A stretch of 64,000 bases of DNA from Streptococcus sp. HMSC078D09 (lineage in GTDB: Bacteria > Bacillota > Bacilli > Lactobacillales > Streptococcaceae): the NCBI RefSeq assembly GCF_001813675.1, contig NZ_KV813678.1, forward strand, positions 62,001-126,000. The letters are read 5' to 3'. Made by a program: the position numbers and the translations under genes. The stretch's first letter is position 1, and every line of letters starts with the position of its first letter. The notes under the pieces were generated by a model. It saw nothing but the letters and a program-made list of their open reading frames with translations. It had not been told where the DNA came from and did not search any database. Below are positions 54,554-63,260 of this stretch, in pieces.

Positions 54554-55726
54554 ATGACACAATCAATTTATATCGTTGGTTCCAAAGGTATTCCAGCAAA
54601 ATATGGTGGTTTTGAGACCTTTGTTGAGAAGTTGACAGAATTCCAACAAGATAAAAATATCCAGTATTATGTAGCTTGTATGCGGGAGAATTCAGCAAAA
54701 TCAGGAATTACTGCAGATACTTTCGAGCATAACGGCGCAATCTGTTACAACATTGATGTCCCTAATATTGGTCCTGCGCGTGCCATTGCTTATGATATTG
54801 CAGCACTTAATAAGGCGATTGAGATCGCAAAGGAAAACAAAGATCAAGCACCGATCTTTTATGTCTTGGCTTGTCGAATTGGTCCCTTTATTTCAAGGAT
54901 TAAAAAGAAAATCAAGGCTATCGGAGGAACTCTGATGGTCAATCCAGATGGTCATGAGTGGCTTCGTGCCAAGTGGAGCCTTCCAGTCCGCAAGTATTGG
55001 AAGTTTTCTGAACAACTCATGGTCAAACATGCCGACCTTTTGATCTGTGACAGCAAGAATATCGAAGCCTATATTCAGAAGGATTACGCTAAGTATCAAC
55101 CACAGACGACCTATATCGCCTATGGGACCGATACAAGCAAGTCTATCCTGAGTAAAGAAGACGAGAAAGTACGGACTTGGTTTGCAGGTAAGCAAGTTAC
55201 TGAAGGAGACTACTACCTTGTTGTGGGACGTTTTGTACCTGAAAACAACTATGAGGCCATGATTCGTGGTTTTATGCAGTCAAATTCACAAAAAGATTTT
55301 GTACTGATAACCAACGTAGAGCAAAACAAGTTCTATGAACAGTTGCGTAAAGATACTGGATTTGATCAAGATCCTCGAGTGAAGTTTGTAGGAACTGTCT
55401 ACGATCAAGAATTGCTTAAATACATCCGTGAGAATGCCTTCGCTTACTTCCATGGTCATGAAGTGGGTGGGACTAATCCATCCCTTCTTGAGGCTCTTGA
55501 GTCTACTAAGCTCAATCTCTTGTTGGATGTTGGCTTTAACCGTGAAGTCGGTGAAGATGGGGCGCTCTATTGGAAGAAAGATCAATTAGCAAGTGTCATC
55601 GATCAAGCTGAGCAATTAGACGCTCAAGCAATCGAAGATCTCAATCAAAAATCAAGTCAACGGATTGCAGATTCTTTCACTTGGGAAAAGATTGTCACAG
55701 ACTACGAGAAAGTATTTAAAGGTTAG
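54554..55726 (+). CDS. wchF: WchF-type beta-1,4-rhamnosyltransferase (DUF1972 plus GT4)
   Basis: A 390-residue glycosyltransferase. The start TQSIYIVGSKGIPAKYGGFE is the DUF1972 N-terminal GT-B domain; the GT4 C-terminal domain has VVGRFVPENNYEAMI near 222-236 and the nucleotide-sugar site HEVGGTNPSLLEALES near 300-315. In WchA-type loci this enzyme adds rhamnose to the lipid-linked glucose, the second assembly step; the activity here is inferred from close resemblance. AGGAG precedes the ATG. Confidence 0.9.
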   Translation: MTQSIYIVGSKGIPAKYGGFETFVEKLTEFQQDKNIQYYVACMRENSAKSGITADTFEHNGAICYNIDVPNIGPARAIAYDIAALNKAIEIAKENKDQAPIFYVLACRIGPFISRIKKKIKAIGGTLMVNPDGHEWLRAKWSLPVRKYWKFSEQLMVKHADLLICDSKNIEAYIQKDYAKYQPQTTYIAYGTDTSKSILSKEDEKVRTWFAGKQVTEGDYYLVVGRFVPENNYEAMIRGFMQSNSQKDFVLITNVEQNKFYEQLRKDTGFDQDPRVKFVGTVYDQELLKYIRENAFAYFHGHEVGGTNPSLLEALESTKLNLLLDVGFNREVGEDGALYWKKDQLASVIDQAEQLDAQAIEDLNQKSSQRIADSFTWEKIVTDYEKVFKG

Positions 55727-55728
55727 AA

Positions 55729-56877
55729 ATGCAGAAAATTTTATATCTCCATGCTGGTGCCGAAATGTATGGTGCTGACAAGGTTTTGTTGGAGCTTATT
55801 AAGGGTTTGGATAAAGATGCTTTTGAAGCACACGTTATTTTGCCCAACGACGGTGTCTTAGTGGGTGCTTTAGAAGAGGTCGGTGCAAAGGTTAAAGTTA
55901 TTGATTACCCAATCTTGCGCCGGAAATATTTTAATCCAAAAGGGATTCTTGAGTACTTTGGCTCCTATAACCGTTACTCCAAACAAATTGCTAAATATGC
56001 TAAAGAGAATGGGATTACTCTCGTTCACAACAATACAACTGCGGTACTTGAGGGGATTTATCTTAAACGTAAGTTGAAATTACCTTTGATTTGGCATGTG
56101 CATGAGATTATCGTCAAGCCAAAAGCCATTTCAGATTTTATCAACTTTTTGATGGGGCGCTATGCGGATACGATTGTGACAGTTTCAAATGCTGTTGCTA
56201 ATCACGTCAAGCAGTCTCGTTTTGTAAAAGATGACCAAGTTCAAGTCATCTATAATGGTGTTGACAATGCTGTTTATCAGGTGATGGATGCTAGTGCGGT
56301 CCGTGATCAGTTTGGTATCGCCCAGGATGCTTTGATTATCGGAATGGTTGGTCGAGTGAATGCTTGGAAAGGGCAAGGCGATTTCTTAGAAGCTGTGACT
56401 CCAATCTTACAAGCTAATCCAAAGGCAGTAGCCTTTTTGGCAGGAAGTGCATTTGAAGGTGAAGAGTGGCGCGTGGGTGACTTGGAAAAAGCTATTTCAG
56501 AATCACCAGTAGCTGAACAAATCAAGCGTATCGATTATTATAGTAAGACAACAGAGCTCTATAATATGTTTGATATCTTTGTCTTGCCAAGTACCAATCC
56601 AGATCCACTACCAACAGTCGTACTAGAAGCTATGGCTTGTGGTAAACCTGTAGTCGGCTACCGTCATGGTGGTGTCTGTGAAATGGTCAAGGAAGGTGAT
56701 AACGGCCTTCTTGCCACGCCAAATGAGCCAACAGGATTGTCTAAGGCTATCCAAGAATTAGCAGAGAATACTGAGAAGAGAGAACAATTTGGTAAGGCCT
56801 CTGTCCAACGTCAAAAAGAACTCTTCTCATTACAAAGTTATATTCGGAATTTTTCGGAGTTGTATAAGAAATATTAA
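55729..56877 (+). CDS. GT4 family glycosyltransferase
   Basis: A 382-residue GT-B enzyme two bases after wchF. N-terminal LYLHAGAEMYGADKVLLELI, middle IGMVGRVNAWKGQGDFLEAV near 205-225, and the E-X7-E motif VVLEAMACGKPVVGYRHGG near 297-315 are typical of GT4. It probably adds the third sugar, but donor and linkage cannot be read from sequence. Codon usage still resembles the conserved genes upstream. Confidence 0.88.
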   Translation: MQKILYLHAGAEMYGADKVLLELIKGLDKDAFEAHVILPNDGVLVGALEEVGAKVKVIDYPILRRKYFNPKGILEYFGSYNRYSKQIAKYAKENGITLVHNNTTAVLEGIYLKRKLKLPLIWHVHEIIVKPKAISDFINFLMGRYADTIVTVSNAVANHVKQSRFVKDDQVQVIYNGVDNAVYQVMDASAVRDQFGIAQDALIIGMVGRVNAWKGQGDFLEAVTPILQANPKAVAFLAGSAFEGEEWRVGDLEKAISESPVAEQIKRIDYYSKTTELYNMFDIFVLPSTNPDPLPTVVLEAMACGKPVVGYRHGGVCEMVKEGDNGLLATPNEPTGLSKAIQELAENTEKREQFGKASVQRQKELFSLQSYIRNFSELYKKY

Positions 56878-56878
56878 A

Positions 56879-57520
56879 ATGAATACTGAAAAAATTAAGA
56901 ATAAATTAAAACCAATCATTTATCCAATTATTAACTTTATTCCTAGACGAAGACTCAAGAATAAAAATTTTACGATCATTTGTGATAATTGTTGGGCTGG
57001 AAAAGTATATCAGGAGTTGGGCTTGCCTTATCAAACACCATTTGTAGGGATGTTTGTCTTTTCGCCTGATTATATCAAGATGCTCAAGAATTTAAAACAC
57101 TATTTGAGTGGAAACATCCCCTTGAAATTTGTTCAGGAATCGAAATATATCAAAGACTTTGATAACGCCTACCCTCTTGCAATTCTTGATGATATTGAAC
57201 TTCATTTTTTGCATTATGCAGATGAAGAAGAAGCAACTCAAAAATGGAACCGCCGTTTGAAGAGAATGCATTGGGATAATTTGTATTTCAAGTTCAATGA
57301 CAATGATGCTTGTACTTATGAGCTGATGAAAGAGTTTGAAGAGCTTCCATATAAGAGTAAGGTGATTTTCTCTTCAAAGAATTATAGTGACTTGCCTTCA
57401 TTAGTTCATTTTAAATCAGCTGAAAAGCAAGGACACGTTGGCATTGATCTGAAAACGTACCACCGCTATTTTGATGCTGTCACTTGGCTGAATAAGGGTG
57501 GAGAGGATCTAACTAAATGA
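56879..57520 (+). CDS. DUF1919 polysaccharide-locus protein
   Basis: A 213-residue protein starting at ATG 56879 (MNTEKIKNKLKPIIYPIINF), one base after the previous stop. The sequence FTIICDNCWAGKVYQELGLPYQTPFVGMFV near 38-70, and the Asp/Glu-rich AILDDIELHFLHYADEEEATQKWNRR, match the DUF1919 pattern found in capsule and exopolysaccharide loci, some members of which are called acyltransferases without firm proof. From here to about 60733 the DNA is visibly more AT-rich than its flanks. Confidence 0.75.
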   Translation: MNTEKIKNKLKPIIYPIINFIPRRRLKNKNFTIICDNCWAGKVYQELGLPYQTPFVGMFVFSPDYIKMLKNLKHYLSGNIPLKFVQESKYIKDFDNAYPLAILDDIELHFLHYADEEEATQKWNRRLKRMHWDNLYFKFNDNDACTYELMKEFEELPYKSKVIFSSKNYSDLPSLVHFKSAEKQGHVGIDLKTYHRYFDAVTWLNKGGEDLTK

Positions 57521-58488
57521 AAAGAATAAGACTTATTATTCCATATTTCGGAAGACTTCCAAAATTTTTCCCATATTTTTTGTTGACCGCTAAACGTAAT
57601 CAAAAAATTGATTTCTTAATTTATACGGATCAAAAGATTGACCAATTTGAAATTTTAAATGCAAAAAATATAGAATTTGTAACTCTTTCTTTTGATGAGT
57701 TAAGAGAGAGAGTTCAGTCTAAGTTTGATTTTAAAATCTCTCTTAAAACACCTTATAAATTATGTGACTATAAAGTTGCTTATGGGCTTATCTTTGAAGA
57801 AGAGTTAAAGGGTTATGATTACTGGGGTTTTTGTGACACAGATGTCTTACTAGGTGATATTTATCAATTTTTTGAAGAGCATAGCTTTTTTGAGAATGAC
57901 TATGCTAGATATGGTCTTTTAGGTCATCTGCAAATTTTTAAGAATTCAAGTGAAGTTAATCGTGTTTTTATGTCTGGTCAAGGTTTAAACTATCGATTAG
58001 ATTATCACAATGTCTATACGAGTGAACAAAATTTTATTTTTGATGAGGCAGAAGGTATCCAAAAGCTTTTTGAAAAATGTCAGTTCAAACAACTGCAAGA
58101 TAAGTTATTTGATGATATTGATATTAGTCATTTCTCATTTCGGGAATATGGCGAAAATGAACCGAAACGCTATTATTTTTGGTCAGAGGAAAATGGTTTG
58201 GAATCGATAAATTTAATCGATGGTGATATAGTGGTTAAACGTCCTCTGTATGCACATTTCCAAAAGAGGATGATTAAATGTCCTGAGTTTAAATTAGTCG
58301 ATTCATTTTATGTTATACCAAATCAATTAGTTATTGGAGAGAAAATTTCTAAGCAAGAGCTAGTAGAGGTGACAAGAAATAAATTCTATTGGGAATATAT
58401 TAAATCAACAATGTTAAAGAAATTAAAAAAAGAAAAATGGACACTAGAATTTATTCGTCATAAATTAAGGATGAAGAGTAATGAATAA
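57517..58488 (+). CDS. DXD-containing glycosyltransferase-like protein (resembles DUF6625)
   Basis: A 323-residue protein overlapping the previous gene by four bases (ATGA). It opens with a nucleotide-binding-like strand, RIRLIIPYFGRLPKFFPYFL, and has WGFCDTDVLLGDIYQFF near 106-122, whose DTD is a typical metal/nucleotide-sugar DXD motif. This suggests a GT-A fold enzyme. I recall this pattern as DUF6625 but cannot test it. AT-rich codons. Confidence 0.6.
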   Translation: MKRIRLIIPYFGRLPKFFPYFLLTAKRNQKIDFLIYTDQKIDQFEILNAKNIEFVTLSFDELRERVQSKFDFKISLKTPYKLCDYKVAYGLIFEEELKGYDYWGFCDTDVLLGDIYQFFEEHSFFENDYARYGLLGHLQIFKNSSEVNRVFMSGQGLNYRLDYHNVYTSEQNFIFDEAEGIQKLFEKCQFKQLQDKLFDDIDISHFSFREYGENEPKRYYFWSEENGLESINLIDGDIVVKRPLYAHFQKRMIKCPEFKLVDSFYVIPNQLVIGEKISKQELVEVTRNKFYWEYIKSTMLKKLKKEKWTLEFIRHKLRMKSNE

Positions 58489-59551
58489 TATAGATTTGAG
58501 TATTATTGTTCCAGTATTTAATGTTGAAGGTTATTTAAAAAGAGCCCTAGATTCCATACTTAAGCAATCGTCATCAATCAATTATGAAATTGTGTTAATT
58601 GATGACGGTTCAAGTGATAATAGTGGTGCGATTTGCGATGAGTACCAAAATAATTTTTCTAATGTTTGTGTTAGGCATATTGAAAATAACGGAGTATCAG
58701 AAGCCAGGAACCTAGGTATTTCTTTATCAAGGGGTAATTATTTATTTTTTATGGATCCAGACGACTTTGTATCTGAGGATTTCTTTGAAAAAATTTTTCC
58801 TAACCTCAATGATAAATGGGATGTTCTTTGTTTTGGCTACAATGAAATTAAAGAAAATAAGGACACTATTTTGTCTTGTCGCCCTCATTTGTATACGCAT
58901 TGTGGTCTTCTTGGAAAGAATGAATTTAGAAATGAATTTATAGAGTTATTCAAAACTGATATGATGTATAATGTTTGGTCAAGAATCTATAACAAGTCAT
59001 TTATTTTAAAACACGATATTAAGTTTCCTAGTAAACCAATAGGAGAGGATACTTCATTCAATTTTCAAGTTTATCGATATTTAGATAACATCCTTTTTAT
59101 TGAATCGACTCTTTATAATTATATTGCTGGTAGAAGCGGTTCAGCATTGACCAGTTTTCATCCTAGAAGAATCGAAATACAATTAGATGAACTTCAAGCA
59201 TTGCAAAAATTACTTGAGAAGTTCCAAATAGAAGATGCCACATTAATTCAAGAAATTAAGACAAAAATCATTGTAAGTGCAGCCTTTCAAATTTCTAATT
59301 TAAATGCGAGAAGGAGAGAAAAGATAGAATTACTGCAATCTATAATTACTAATAAAGCTTTTGATAATATTTTTTCAGGAAATAGGAATCAAATGATAGG
59401 GTCTTATAAGACCTTATTAAGACAGCGAGATATTTCTTCTTTTCTTAGAAGATTGAGTATTGATCTTCTCGCCAAAAAAAAATTTCGGACAGTCATCTTT
59501 ATTGAAAAAATGAAAATGAATCCAATTTTACGTAAAATTGCTTTTAAATAG
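58481..59551 (+). CDS. GT2 family glycosyltransferase
   Basis: A 356-residue GT-A enzyme overlapping the preceding gene by eight bases. LSIIVPVFNVEGYLKRALDS, VLIDDGSSDNSGAICDEY and NNGVSEARNLGISLSRGNYLFFMDPDDF give the full GT2 signature with the DPDD metal site near 92. The C-terminal half is helical (about 200-356). Substrate unknown. Confidence 0.92.
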   Translation: MNNIDLSIIVPVFNVEGYLKRALDSILKQSSSINYEIVLIDDGSSDNSGAICDEYQNNFSNVCVRHIENNGVSEARNLGISLSRGNYLFFMDPDDFVSEDFFEKIFPNLNDKWDVLCFGYNEIKENKDTILSCRPHLYTHCGLLGKNEFRNEFIELFKTDMMYNVWSRIYNKSFILKHDIKFPSKPIGEDTSFNFQVYRYLDNILFIESTLYNYIAGRSGSALTSFHPRRIEIQLDELQALQKLLEKFQIEDATLIQEIKTKIIVSAAFQISNLNARRREKIELLQSIITNKAFDNIFSGNRNQMIGSYKTLLRQRDISSFLRRLSIDLLAKKKFRTVIFIEKMKMNPILRKIAFK

Positions 59552-59584
59552 GTGTAGCTATTTTATTAAGAGTAAAAAGGTATT

Positions 59585-60733
59585 ATGTTAAAAATTAAGT
59601 TTGAGAACCTTTTGGTTATTCTAGTATTGACTCTCATTGTTGGGTACGATACTCTTATGACAACAATGTTAAACAGAATAATCCCAAACCTTCCGGTTAT
59701 TTTATTAATCAGTTTTTCATTATTATTATGTTTTAGATTTTTGTATATAAAAAAATTCACGTTCTTTTATATCTTAACCGCTATTTTATTACTACTAACA
59801 AGTTCTATCGTATTCATGCATACGGGTGGGACTAATTTCCTACTTTATTCATTGTTGATTTTGTTATTATATGATGCAGATATTGATGTTATCTTAAAAA
59901 CATACGTTATTGTGTCAGGAACGATAGTGTTCGGAGTTTTCTTACTTTCAATTCTGGGAGTTATTCCTAATTTACAATTTGCTCAGGTCCGTTCGTCTGG
60001 CTTTGTGATTAGAAATTCCTTTGGTTTCATTTATCCAACTGACTTTGCGTCTCACTGTTTTTATTTATTTATTGCTTGGGGATATGTACTACGGAAACGG
60101 TTCATTATACTACGAACCTTGGTAGGCATTAGTTTAGCATTTTTTATCATCAAATTTTGTGATGCTAGGTTAAATGCCCTTTCTGTACTTGTAGCAACTG
60201 TCATTTTTATTGTCATGTATGTTACTAAAGAAAGAAAATTTAAAATTTATGGGATCCTACCTTATTTTGCAGCTATATTTTCTTTCTTAATGTTTTACTT
60301 ATCGTATTTCTTTACCTGGTCTTCTTCATTATTTGTGAATTTGAACAACTTATTCAGTATGAGGTTATTTTTAGGGAAGAATGCAATAGAGACCTATGGC
60401 TTACATTTGTTTGGAGCAACCGGGGTTAAGTTTATAGGATATGGTGGCACAACAGAATCTGTATACAGTTATAACTATGTAGATTCCTCTTATATTCAAA
60501 TGTTATTTTACTACGGAGTTGTTCCTGTTGTTTTACTGGTATTGATTTATGTACTTGCATCAAAGAGAATTTATAAACAGGGTATGTTTCTATTCTTAGC
60601 TTTATTATCGCTTATTACAATTAATTGTATGATAGAAGCTTTTTGGATAAGACCAGGATATAATATTTTTATTTTTACACTTTTTGCTAGTCTTGTGCCA
60701 GCTCAATACAAAATAAAAGATAGAATTGAATGA
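59585..60733 (+). CDS. wzy: Oligosaccharide repeat-unit polymerase Wzy
   Basis: A 382-residue, almost wholly hydrophobic protein with about ten membrane helices and a larger loop near 275-325 (FLGKNAIETYGLHLFGATGVKF...YNYVDSSYIQ). The arrangement and position before the flippase fit a Wzy polymerase, which joins repeat units outside the membrane. Such proteins are too variable to identify by motif, so the call is by topology and context. AT-rich. Confidence 0.82.
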   Translation: MLKIKFENLLVILVLTLIVGYDTLMTTMLNRIIPNLPVILLISFSLLLCFRFLYIKKFTFFYILTAILLLLTSSIVFMHTGGTNFLLYSLLILLLYDADIDVILKTYVIVSGTIVFGVFLLSILGVIPNLQFAQVRSSGFVIRNSFGFIYPTDFASHCFYLFIAWGYVLRKRFIILRTLVGISLAFFIIKFCDARLNALSVLVATVIFIVMYVTKERKFKIYGILPYFAAIFSFLMFYLSYFFTWSSSLFVNLNNLFSMRLFLGKNAIETYGLHLFGATGVKFIGYGGTTESVYSYNYVDSSYIQMLFYYGVVPVVLLVLIYVLASKRIYKQGMFLFLALLSLITINCMIEAFWIRPGYNIFIFTLFASLVPAQYKIKDRIE

Positions 60734-62148
60734 TCATGAAAGTTCTTAAAAATTACGCCTATAATCTTTCCTACCAGCTACTGGTGATTATCCTACCGAT
60801 TATCACTACCCCATATGTCACTCGGGTATTTAGTTCTGAAGATTTAGGAACTTACGGCTATTTCAACTCCATTGTCACCTACTTTATTCTTTTAGCGACT
60901 TTAGGGGTGGCTAACTATGGGACCAAAGAGATTTCAGGACACCGCAAAGATATCCAAAAGAATTTCTGGGGGATCTATACCCTCCAGTTGGGAGCGACAG
61001 CTGTTTCTCTCCTCCTTTATGCTTTGTTTTGCTTGATGCTTCCATCCATGCAAAATCCTGTGGCCTATATTTTGGGGCTCAGTTTAGTTGCGAAGGGACT
61101 CGATATCTCCTGGCTCTTTCAGGGATTGGAAGACTTTCGCAAGATTACCGTTCGAAATATCACGGTCAAACTGGTTGGAGTCATCTCCATCTTCTTGTTT
61201 GTCAAATCTGCCAATGATATTTATCTCTATGTATTCTTACTCACTATTTTTGAGCTCTTAGGTCAGCTTAGTATGTGGCTACCTGCCCGTGAATTTATTG
61301 GGAAAGCCCGTTTTGATATGGCCTATGCACGGGTGCATTTGAAGCCAGTCATTCTGCTCTTTTTACCGCAGATTGCCATTTCCCTCTATGTCACCTTGGA
61401 TCGGACCATGCTGGGGGCTCTTGCCTCTACAAAGGATGTGGGGATCTATGATCAAGCCTTGAAATTGGTCAATATCCTATTGACCTTGGTGACGTCTCTG
61501 GGAAGCGTTATGTTACCCCGTGTATCAAGTCTCTTGTCGTCTGGAGACCACAAGGCGGTTAATAAGATGCACCAAATGTCCTTTTTGGTTTATAATTTGG
61601 TGATTTTCCCAATTATTGCAGGTATGCTCATTGTCAACGATGACTTTGTTCAATTTTTCTTGGGAAAAGATTTCCAAGATGCTCGCTATGCCATCGCTAT
61701 CATGATCTTCCGTATGTTCTTTATCGGATGGACCAATATCATGGGGATTCAAATTCTCATCCCGCATGATAAGAACAAAGAATTTATGCTGTCGACCACG
61801 ATTCCTGCTATCGTCAGTGTCGGGTTGAATGTGCTCTTCTTACCTCATTTTGGTTTTATCGGTGCAGCCATTGTATCCGTCTTAACAGAATCCTTGGTAT
61901 GGCTAATTCAACTGTACTATACCCGTTATTACCTCAAGGAAGTTCCAATTATCGGATCTATGACAAAAATTATGTTTGCATCTGCTGTGATGTATGGCCT
62001 CTTGCTACTTGTAAAACCATTCCTACATTTCACCCCTACTCTGAATGTACTCGTGTATGCGGTGCTTGGTGGGATCATTTATCTGATTGCAATTCTATCG
62101 CTGAGAGTGGTAGATGTGAAAGAATTGAAACAAATATTTAAGAAATAA
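60730..62148 (+). CDS. wzx: Repeat-unit flippase Wzx
   Basis: A 472-residue MATE/MOP-type exporter with 12-14 predicted helices. N-terminal NYAYNLSYQLLVIILPIITTPYVTRVFSSEDLGTYGY is the polysaccharide-synthesis signature, and LDRTMLGALASTKDVGIYDQALK near 218-240 is also characteristic. It flips the lipid-linked repeat unit for Wzy. The start overlaps the wzy stop (ATGA); a second ATG two codons later is equally possible. Confidence 0.93.
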   Translation: MIMKVLKNYAYNLSYQLLVIILPIITTPYVTRVFSSEDLGTYGYFNSIVTYFILLATLGVANYGTKEISGHRKDIQKNFWGIYTLQLGATAVSLLLYALFCLMLPSMQNPVAYILGLSLVAKGLDISWLFQGLEDFRKITVRNITVKLVGVISIFLFVKSANDIYLYVFLLTIFELLGQLSMWLPAREFIGKARFDMAYARVHLKPVILLFLPQIAISLYVTLDRTMLGALASTKDVGIYDQALKLVNILLTLVTSLGSVMLPRVSSLLSSGDHKAVNKMHQMSFLVYNLVIFPIIAGMLIVNDDFVQFFLGKDFQDARYAIAIMIFRMFFIGWTNIMGIQILIPHDKNKEFMLSTTIPAIVSVGLNVLFLPHFGFIGAAIVSVLTESLVWLIQLYYTRYYLKEVPIIGSMTKIMFASAVMYGLLLLVKPFLHFTPTLNVLVYAVLGGIIYLIAILSLRVVDVKELKQIFKK

Positions 62149-62159
62149 TGGAGTCTACT

Positions 62160-63260
62160 ATGTACGATTATCTGATTGTTGGTGCTGGTTTGTCTGGAGC
62201 CATTTTCGCACATGAAGCTACAAAACGTGGTAAAAAAGTAAAAGTGATTGACAAGCGTGATCACATCGGTGGAAATATCTACTGCGAGGAGGTTGAAGGC
62301 ATCAACGTCCATAAGTATGGTGCCCACATTTTCCATACGTCCAACAAAAAAGTGTGGGACTATGTCAACAAGTTCGCTGAATTCAACAACTATATCAACT
62401 CACCGGTGGCTAACTACAAGGGGAGCCTCTACAACCTTCCTTTCAATATGAATACCTTCTACGCTATGTGGGGAACTAAGACTCCTCAAGAAGTTAAGGA
62501 CAAGATTGCGGAGCAAACGGCTGACATGAAGGATGTTGAACCGAAAAACTTGGAAGAACAAGCCATCAAATTGATTGGTCCAGATATCTATGAAAAGTTG
62601 ATCAAGGGCTATACAGAAAAACAATGGGGCCGTTCTGCCACAGACCTACCTCCATTTATCATCAAACGTCTTCCAGTTCGTTTGACCTTTGATAACAACT
62701 ACTTTAATGACCGTTACCAAGGGATTCCAATTGGTGGATACAACGTCATCATTGAAAACATGCTTGGTGATGTAGAAGTAGAACTTGGAGTTGATTTCTT
62801 TGCCAATCGTGAAGAGCTAGAAGCTTCAGCTGAAAAGGTTGTCTTTACAGGAATGATTGACCAGTACTTTGACTACAAACACGGTGAATTGGAGTATCGT
62901 AGTTTGCGTTTTGAACACGAAGTCTTGGATGAGGAAAATCATCAGGGTAATGCTGTGGTCAACTACACCGAGCGTGAAATTCCTTATACTCGGATCATTG
63001 AGCACAAGCATTTCGAGTATGGGACTCAACCGAAGACGGTGATCACACGTGAATACCCAGCTGATTGGAAACGTGGAGATGAACCATACTACCCAATCAA
63101 TGATGAAAAGAACAATGCCATGTTTGCTAAATACCAAGAAGAAGCCGCTAAAAATGACAAGGTCATCTTCTGTGGACGGTTAGCAGACTATAAATACTAC
63201 GATATGCACGTGGTCATTGAGCGTGCTCTGGAAGTCGTTGAGAAAGAAATTACTAAATGA
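62160..63260 (+). CDS. glf: UDP-galactopyranose mutase
   Basis: A 366-residue flavoenzyme converting UDP-galactopyranose to UDP-galactofuranose. I prefer ATG 62160 (MYDYLIVGAGLSGAIFAHEA), which has GGAG seven bases upstream; ATG 62148 overlaps the wzx stop and would add four residues. FAD-binding GAGLSG, GGNIYCE and GAHIFHT, the YTEKQWG motif near 155, and the C-terminal FCGRLADYKYYDMH are all present. It shows that the polysaccharide contains galactofuranose. Confidence 0.96.
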   Translation: MYDYLIVGAGLSGAIFAHEATKRGKKVKVIDKRDHIGGNIYCEEVEGINVHKYGAHIFHTSNKKVWDYVNKFAEFNNYINSPVANYKGSLYNLPFNMNTFYAMWGTKTPQEVKDKIAEQTADMKDVEPKNLEEQAIKLIGPDIYEKLIKGYTEKQWGRSATDLPPFIIKRLPVRLTFDNNYFNDRYQGIPIGGYNVIIENMLGDVEVELGVDFFANREELEASAEKVVFTGMIDQYFDYKHGELEYRSLRFEHEVLDEENHQGNAVVNYTEREIPYTRIIEHKHFEYGTQPKTVITREYPADWKRGDEPYYPINDEKNNAMFAKYQEEAAKNDKVIFCGRLADYKYYDMHVVIERALEVVEKEITK

